The notes below the pieces were generated by a model that had not been told where the DNA came from, ran no database searches, and worked only from the letters and a program-made list of their open reading frames with translations. From Pseudomonadota bacterium (GTDB lineage Bacteria > Pseudomonadota > Gammaproteobacteria > Steroidobacterales > Steroidobacteraceae): a stretch of DNA of 9,775 bases. Positions 6,609 through 9,775 of this stretch are shown one piece after another; position 1 is the first letter of the stretch, and each line of letters opens with the position of its first letter. The translations under genes and the position numbers were made by a program. The DNA is taken from the NCBI GenBank assembly GCA_021817875.1, contig JAKAFQ010000123.1:1-9775 (forward strand), read 5' to 3'.

Positions 6609-6633
6609 TTACACCACTACCGTGGACTCTACC
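6609..6633 (-). repeat. IS terminal inverted repeat, transposase 5' side
   Basis: Read on the minus strand from 6633 it begins GGTAGAGTCC and ends GTGGTGTAA, matching the left end at 18 of 25 positions. Confidence 0.85.
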
Positions 6634-6641
6634 GAAAAAAT
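6634..6641 (+). repeat. IS target-site duplication, right copy
   Basis: GAAAAAAT immediately outside the right IS end, identical to 5251-5258. Confidence 0.95.
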
Positions 6642-6652
6642 CGTACGCTAAG
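6634..6652 (+). repeat. Inner part of the split Tn3-family terminal repeat
   Basis: GAAAAAATCGTACGCTAAG: the duplicated 8 bp plus the last 11 bp of the repeat. The CGTACGCTAAG end is characteristic of Tn501/Tn1721-type repeats (from memory). Confidence 0.85.
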
Positions 6653-6663
6653 GATTTAGCCAA

Positions 6664-6697
6664 TGAGCAAAAAGGATTCTCAGCTCCCTTTTGCTCA
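6664..6697 (-). terminator. Hairpin downstream of arsB, possible ars operon terminator
   Basis: TGAGCAAAAAGG (6664-6675) pairs with CCCTTTTGCTCA (6686-6697) over 12 bp with one mismatch and a 10-nt loop. It lies about 80 nt after the arsB stop and just inside the transposon repeat. The T run is inside the stem and not after it, so a canonical rho-independent terminator is uncertain. Confidence 0.4.
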
Positions 6698-6716
6698 GCA
6701 CCACTGACGTGATGAG

Positions 6717-6739
6717 CCGCCTTGCCTATGGCAAAGCGG
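6717..6739 (-). terminator. Second hairpin just downstream of arsB
   Basis: CCGC-C-TTGCC (6717-6726) pairs with GGCAA-A-GCGG (6730-6739) around a TAT loop, with one internal mismatch. It begins 39 nt after the arsB stop. No T-tract follows. It could stabilise the 3' end of the ars mRNA or slow polymerase together with the hairpin at 6664-6697. Confidence 0.35.
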
Positions 6740-6778
6740 TGTCCAAACAACCCATCTTCGGACTGGCTACCGCACTCA

Positions 6779-8065
6779 TCACGCGAAACTCAGGCGTAGT
6801 GCGAGTGCTGCGAGTGTCACAACCAGTACAGGGACAGTCAGAACAACGCCCACCTTGAAGTAGTACCCCCAAGTGATGGTCATGCCCTTGCGCGCGAGCA
6901 CGTGCAGCCAGAGCAAGGTCGCCAGACTGCCAATCGGCGTGAACTTCGGCCCCAGATCACAGCCGATGACATTGGCGTAGATCATGGCCTCGCGCACCGG
7001 GCCGGTGGCGTTCGTCGCTGCAACGGAGAGCGCACCCACAAGGACCGTTGGCATGTTGTTCATCACCGAGGAGAGAAATGCCGTCAGCAGGCCCGTGCCG
7101 AACGCTGCGCCCCACACGCCGTGGCTGGCGAAAACATTGAGCAGATTCGCCAGATGCCCAGTGATTCCGGCATTGCGCAGGCCGTACACCACCAGATACA
7201 TCCCCAGCGAGAAAACGACGATCTTCCAAGGCGCTTCGCGCAACACCTTCCGGGTGCTGATGACATGGCCGCGCGCCGCCACGCCGAGCAGAAGCAGCGC
7301 ACCGAAGACCGCGACGGCGCTGACCGGCACGCCCAGCGGTTCAAGACCGAAGTACCCGAGCAGCAGGAGCGCCAGCACCACCCACCCGATGCGAAACGTG
7401 GCAACATCGTTGATGGCCTCATGCGGCTGTTTGAGCTGCGCCATGTCGTATTGGGCGGGGATGCTGGGCCGGAAATAGAGCAGCAGCACGACCAGGCTGG
7501 CGGTGATCGCGGCGATATCCACCGGAATCATGATCGCGGCATAGGCGTTGAAGCCGATGTTGAAGAAATTGGCCGAGACGATATTGACCAGATTGGACAC
7601 CATCAACGGCAGGCTCGACGTATCGGCGATGAACCCAGCGGCCATGACGAAAGCCAGGGTTGCTGCCGGACTGAACCCGAGTGCCAGCAGCATCGCCATC
7701 ACGATCGGCGTCAGAATCAGCGCTGCGCCGTCATTGGCGAACAAGGCCGCCACGGCCGCGCCCAGCAGGACCAGGAACACGAAGAGTCCGCGCCCGTTGC
7801 CGCGACCCCAGCGCGCCACGCGTAGTGCCGCCCACTCGAAAAAGCCAGCTTCATCGAGCAACAGGCTGATGATGATGGTGGCCACGAAGGTGATGGTGGC
7901 GTTCCAAACGATGTGCCAGACTGCGGGAATATCCGCGAGATGAATCACGCCGGTCAGAAGTGCGGCAATGGCGCCGAGAGTCGCGCTCCAGCCGATGCCC
8001 AGCCCGCGCGGCTGCCAGATCACCAAGACGAGCGTGGCGATGAAGATCAGCAGTGCGATCAGCAT
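6779..8065 (-). CDS. arsB: ArsB, arsenite efflux permease
   Basis: Protein of 428 aa, one residue shorter than E. coli ArsB as I recall it and plainly similar along its length. It is an inner-membrane permease of about 12 helices that exports As(III) and Sb(III), driven by the membrane potential alone or by the ATPase ArsA. Visible signatures are: N-terminal [17 protein letters not shown] (16-32), [16 protein letters not shown] (66-81), [13 protein letters not shown] (108-120), [13 protein letters not shown] (335-347), and [20 protein letters not shown] (366-385) with the family cysteine at 369. The start at 8065 aligns with the known N-terminus and has AAGGA 8 nt upstream; the in-frame ATG at 8098 overlaps the CBS gene. 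The CBS stop is only 4 nt upstream and the Shine-Dalgarno lies within its last codons, so translation is probably coupled. Confidence 0.97.
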   Translation of the reverse strand: MLIALLIFIATLVLVIWQPRGLGIGWSATLGAIAALLTGVIHLADIPAVWHIVWNATITFVATIIISLLLDEAGFFEWAALRVARWGRGNGRGLFVFLVLLGAAVAALFANDGAALILTPIVMAMLLALGFSPAATLAFVMAAGFIADTSSLPLMVSNLVNIVSANFFNIGFNAYAAIMIPVDIAAITASLVVLLLYFRPSIPAQYDMAQLKQPHEAINDVATFRIGWVVLALLLLGYFGLEPLGVPVSAVAVFGALLLLGVAARGHVISTRKVLREAPWKIVVFSLGMYLVVYGLRNAGITGHLANLLNVFASHGVWGAAFGTGLLTAFLSSVMNNMPTVLVGALSVAATNATGPVREAMIYANVIGCDLGPKFTPIGSLATLLWLHVLARKGMTITWGYYFKVGVVLTVPVLVVTLAALALRLSFA

Positions 8066-8069
8066 CGAC

Positions 8070-8549
8070 TCAGTCCTTGCGCATGGGATTGAAGGCATCC
8101 GAGTCGCTGGCCAGGTGTTTGACCAGATCGAAGCGCGAAATCATGCCGATCAGCCGTTCATGCTCGATCACCGGCAGGGACTTGATGTTGTGATCCGCCA
8201 GCAGACGCGCGGCCACGGTGACATGGTCTTCGGGCGCCACGGTGAGGACTTCCCGCGTCATGACCTGCTCAGCCGTGCGGCCCTCGGCCTTGTCGGTCCC
8301 GGGTGTGCGCCGGCGAAACATGGAACGGTAAAAATTCTCCTTCCAGACCGATTCGCGCGGCTCCAGGCGCTCGTCGGCCGCGCGATGCACCAGGTCGCCC
8401 TCGGTCACGATGCCGAGCAGGCGCCCCTCGGCGTCGGTGACCGGGACGCCGTTGATGCGGTGCTCGATCAAGATGCGGGCGATTTCCGCCACAGGCGTCT
8501 CCAGCGCGATCCGGATCGGGTTCGGGGTCATGAGGTCGCGGACTTTCAT
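8070..8549 (-). CDS. Two-CBS-domain protein of the ars operon
   Basis: Protein of 159 aa made almost entirely of a tandem CBS pair (Bateman module). CBS1 is at about 5-58 ([20 protein letters not shown], then [20 protein letters not shown]) and CBS2 at about 94-148 ([20 protein letters not shown], then [14 protein letters not shown]). A linker of about 35 residues, rich in basic and aromatic positions, separates them. CBS pairs usually bind adenine nucleotides and regulate a partner. Here the partner is plausibly ArsB or an ArsA encoded outside the window; this is inference. The start at 8549 has a strong AAAGGAG Shine-Dalgarno. An in-frame ATG at 8606 would overlap the oxidoreductase gene and lacks this. 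It lies 13 nt after the oxidoreductase stop and 4 nt before arsB. Similar CBS genes occur in Tn21-like ars transposons. Confidence 0.92.
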   Translation of the reverse strand: MKVRDLMTPNPIRIALETPVAEIARILIEHRINGVPVTDAEGRLLGIVTEGDLVHRAADERLEPRESVWKENFYRSMFRRRTPGTDKAEGRTAEQVMTREVLTVAPEDHVTVAARLLADHNIKSLPVIEHERLIGMISRFDLVKHLASDSDAFNPMRKD

Positions 8550-8562
8550 GCTGTGCTCCTTT

Positions 8563-9775
8563 CTAAAAATTCGTGGGTCGATCGGCGACGAACGACCGGC
8601 CTGCATCGGTTTTCACCGCGCCCATCCAGGCCTGCACACCCATCTGCACCGGGTCCCATGGACTGCCGAACGGCGGGGTGTAGCTGAGATCGAGATCGTT
8701 CAAGGCTTCAACGCCCATACCGTGAAACAACGCCGTTGCGAACACGTCGATGCGTTTCGACACTTCCGAGCGCCAGTGGCCGAGGATCTGCGCGCCCAGA
8801 AGCCTGCCGGTCCGGCGGTCGCCGGTCACCCGGATGCGGAGTTTCTGCGCGCCGGGGTAGTAGGCCTTGTGGTCCCAGGTTTCGGTCTCGATGGTGACGG
8901 GATCGAAGCCGGCCATGCGCGCCTCGGCTTCGCGCAAACCCGTCCGTGCGATCGCCAACTCGAACACCTTCACGGTCTGGGTGCCGACCGAGCCCGCGAA
9001 GAGACGCTCCCCACCCGCCGCGTTCTCGCCGGCCACGCGGCCCTGTTTGTGCGCGGTCGTCCCGAGCGGCAGGTAGGCTGGCCGCTGGAGCAGCCGATGC
9101 CAGGTCTCGGCGCAGTCGCCGGCGGCCCCGATGCCGGGGATCGTGGTCTCCATGCGTTGCGTGACGCGGATCGCGCCCGAGGGCCCCAGCGCAATCCCCG
9201 CCGCGGCGGCAAGGCTCGTGTCAGGGCGCACGCCAGCGGCGACCAGCACCAGATCGGCCGAGGCGGTAAATCCGCCCGGACCCGACACCGCGAGACCGCG
9301 CCGGCCGCCGGCGGTTTCGATGCGATCGACGGCGCAACCCGCCACGACACGCACGCCATGGCGTGACAATTCCTCGCCGATCAGCCTGCCGAACTCTGGA
9401 TCGACGGTCGGGAACACGGGATCGGTCCGACTCACGAGCGTGATCTCGATTCCCCGATGCCGCAGCGCGTCGGCCATCTCGACGCCGATATAGCCCGCGC
9501 CGATAATGAGAGCCGAACGCGCTTCGCCCGTCGTGAGATGGTGATGGACCGCGAAGCTGTCCGCCATGGTGTGCAGGAGATAAACGCCCGGGAGATCGAG
9601 GCCGGGCAATCCTTGGGGGCGGATTGGGACGGCGCCGGTGGCGATGATCAGGCGGTCATAGCGCAAGGTCTCCGCACTGCCGTTCGTCACGCGGACGATA
9701 TCGACCGATTGGGCCGATGGATGAATCGACACGGCCCGACGGTTCGTCAGGATGTCGATGCCGTCGAACGCGGTG
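8563..9775 (-). CDS. FAD/NAD(P)-dependent pyridine-nucleotide-disulfide oxidoreductase (CoA-disulfide reductase/NADH oxidase type), 5' end missing
   Basis: 403 residues are visible; the frame stays open to the right edge, so the true start is outside. A GTG at 9732 is in frame but cannot be the start, since coding-like sequence (TAFDGIDILTNRRAV) continues before it. Missing are about 50 N-terminal residues: the first FAD-binding GxGxxG and the position where CoA-disulfide reductases and NADH oxidases carry the active cysteine. Present are: the ATG motif (IIATGAVP, near residue 45), the NAD(P) Rossmann motif GAGYIG (92-97), the second FAD contact GAAGDCAE (216-223), and the dimerisation domain with DLDLSYTPPFGSPWDPVQ (360-377). 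It is the first visible gene of the ars operon. Its role in arsenic resistance is not established; thiol or redox support is a guess. Confidence 0.9.
   Translation of the reverse strand, partial: TAFDGIDILTNRRAVSIHPSAQSVDIVRVTNGSAETLRYDRLIIATGAVPIRPQGLPGLDLPGVYLLHTMADSFAVHHHLTTGEARSALIIGAGYIGVEMADALRHRGIEITLVSRTDPVFPTVDPEFGRLIGEELSRHGVRVVAGCAVDRIETAGGRRGLAVSGPGGFTASADLVLVAAGVRPDTSLAAAAGIALGPSGAIRVTQRMETTIPGIGAAGDCAETWHRLLQRPAYLPLGTTAHKQGRVAGENAAGGERLFAGSVGTQTVKVFELAIARTGLREAEARMAGFDPVTIETETWDHKAYYPGAQKLRIRVTGDRRTGRLLGAQILGHWRSEVSKRIDVFATALFHGMGVEALNDLDLSYTPPFGSPWDPVQMGVQAWMGAVKTDAGRSFVADRPTNF

Larger units (their letters stand above)
5259..6633 (-). mobile_element. IS256-family insertion sequence, complete, 1375 bp
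   Basis: A single transposase gene on the minus strand is bounded by imperfect terminal repeats starting GGTAG on both ends and flanked by a perfect 8-bp duplication. The size, single DDE gene, terminal-repeat length and duplication length all fit the IS256 family. It appears intact and may be active. It sits inside the terminal repeat of the Tn3-family transposon, between positions 27 and 28 of that repeat. I cannot name the exact IS without a database. Confidence 0.93.
5232..9775. mobile_element. Tn3-family (Tn21/Tn501-like) transposon with ars cargo, partial
   Basis: The outer end of a 38-bp terminal repeat lies at 5232 (GGGG) and its inner end at 6652 (TAAG), so the element extends rightward past the window edge. 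The repeat's inner 21 positions match, as I remember them, the Tn501 and Tn1721 repeats. The cargo in view is the 3' part of an arsenic-resistance operon ending in arsB. A Tn21-like transposon with arsB last, preceded by oxidoreductase and CBS genes, resembles TnAtcArs of Acidithiobacillus caldus. The five bases outside the repeat are CTCTT (5227-5231); Tn3 elements duplicate 5 bp, so the same bases are expected beyond the far end. tnpA, tnpR and the second repeat are not in the window. Confidence 0.8.

Noticed and set aside
6562..6750. Small minus-strand open frame spanning the right IS end and the region after arsB
   Set aside because: It crosses the IS junction and the Tn repeat; before the IS inserted the frame would have stopped shortly inside the repeat. 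No ribosome site or similarity.
6902..7825. 307-codon plus-strand open frame opposite arsB
   Set aside because: Antisense shadow: Gln/His/Arg-rich, as expected from the complement of membrane-protein codons.
8410..9366. 318-codon plus-strand open frame opposite the oxidoreductase and CBS genes
   Set aside because: Crosses two real genes on the other strand and has no motif.
1..9775. CRISPR arrays, tRNA or rRNA genes
   Set aside because: No regularly spaced direct repeats and no tRNA- or rRNA-like sequence noticed on either strand.

Overview
The window is GC-rich DNA of a proteobacterial type, most likely beta- or gammaproteobacterial. This is inferred from the gene families and base composition, since no ribosomal or core-genome gene is present. 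Every gene I support lies on the minus strand. The window holds three nested layers of mobile DNA: a conjugation module, a Tn3-family transposon carrying arsenic-resistance genes, and an IS256-family insertion sequence sitting inside the transposon's terminal repeat.

Positions 1-5231 are part of a conjugative transfer module of the IncP-Trb (P-type T4SS) kind. In transcription order it reads: LysR-type regulator (4924-4019), small EexN-like lipoprotein (3981-3754), TraG/VirD4 coupling protein (3501-1510), ribbon-helix-helix protein (1513-1049), TrbB ATPase (1052-39), and the first 14 codons of the next gene (42-1, where trbC is expected). The last four genes are chained by 4-nt ATGA overlaps. 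This order is typical of Tn4371-family integrative conjugative elements. A gene-free stretch upstream of the LysR gene (4925-5231) is unusually dense in inverted repeats.

At 5232 a Tn501/Tn1721-type 38-bp terminal inverted repeat begins, with its GGGG outer end at 5232 and its TAAG inner end at 6652. It has been split by a complete 1375-bp IS256-family insertion sequence (5259-6633). The IS has imperfect terminal repeats, a full-length 399-aa DDE transposase and a perfect 8-bp target duplication (GAAAAAAT at 5251-5258 and 6634-6641). Removing the IS and one duplication copy restores an exact 38-bp repeat.

Inside the transposon (6653 to the window edge and beyond) lies the 3' end of an arsenic-resistance operon. 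In transcription order it holds a pyridine-nucleotide-disulfide oxidoreductase (cut by the window edge), a two-CBS-domain protein and the arsenite efflux permease ArsB. An ars operon with ArsB last, preceded by oxidoreductase and CBS genes, on a Tn21-like transposon resembles the TnAtcArs type described from Acidithiobacillus caldus (from memory, not checked). arsR, arsC, arsD, arsA, tnpA/tnpR and the second terminal repeat are predicted beyond 9775.

The families are known, so I do not claim a wholly new system. The parts that most merit a second look are the IS-split Tn3 terminal repeat, the hairpin cluster at 4996-5202, the poorly understood oxidoreductase/CBS pair coupled to arsB, and the co-directional layout that could let ars transcription run toward the transfer genes.
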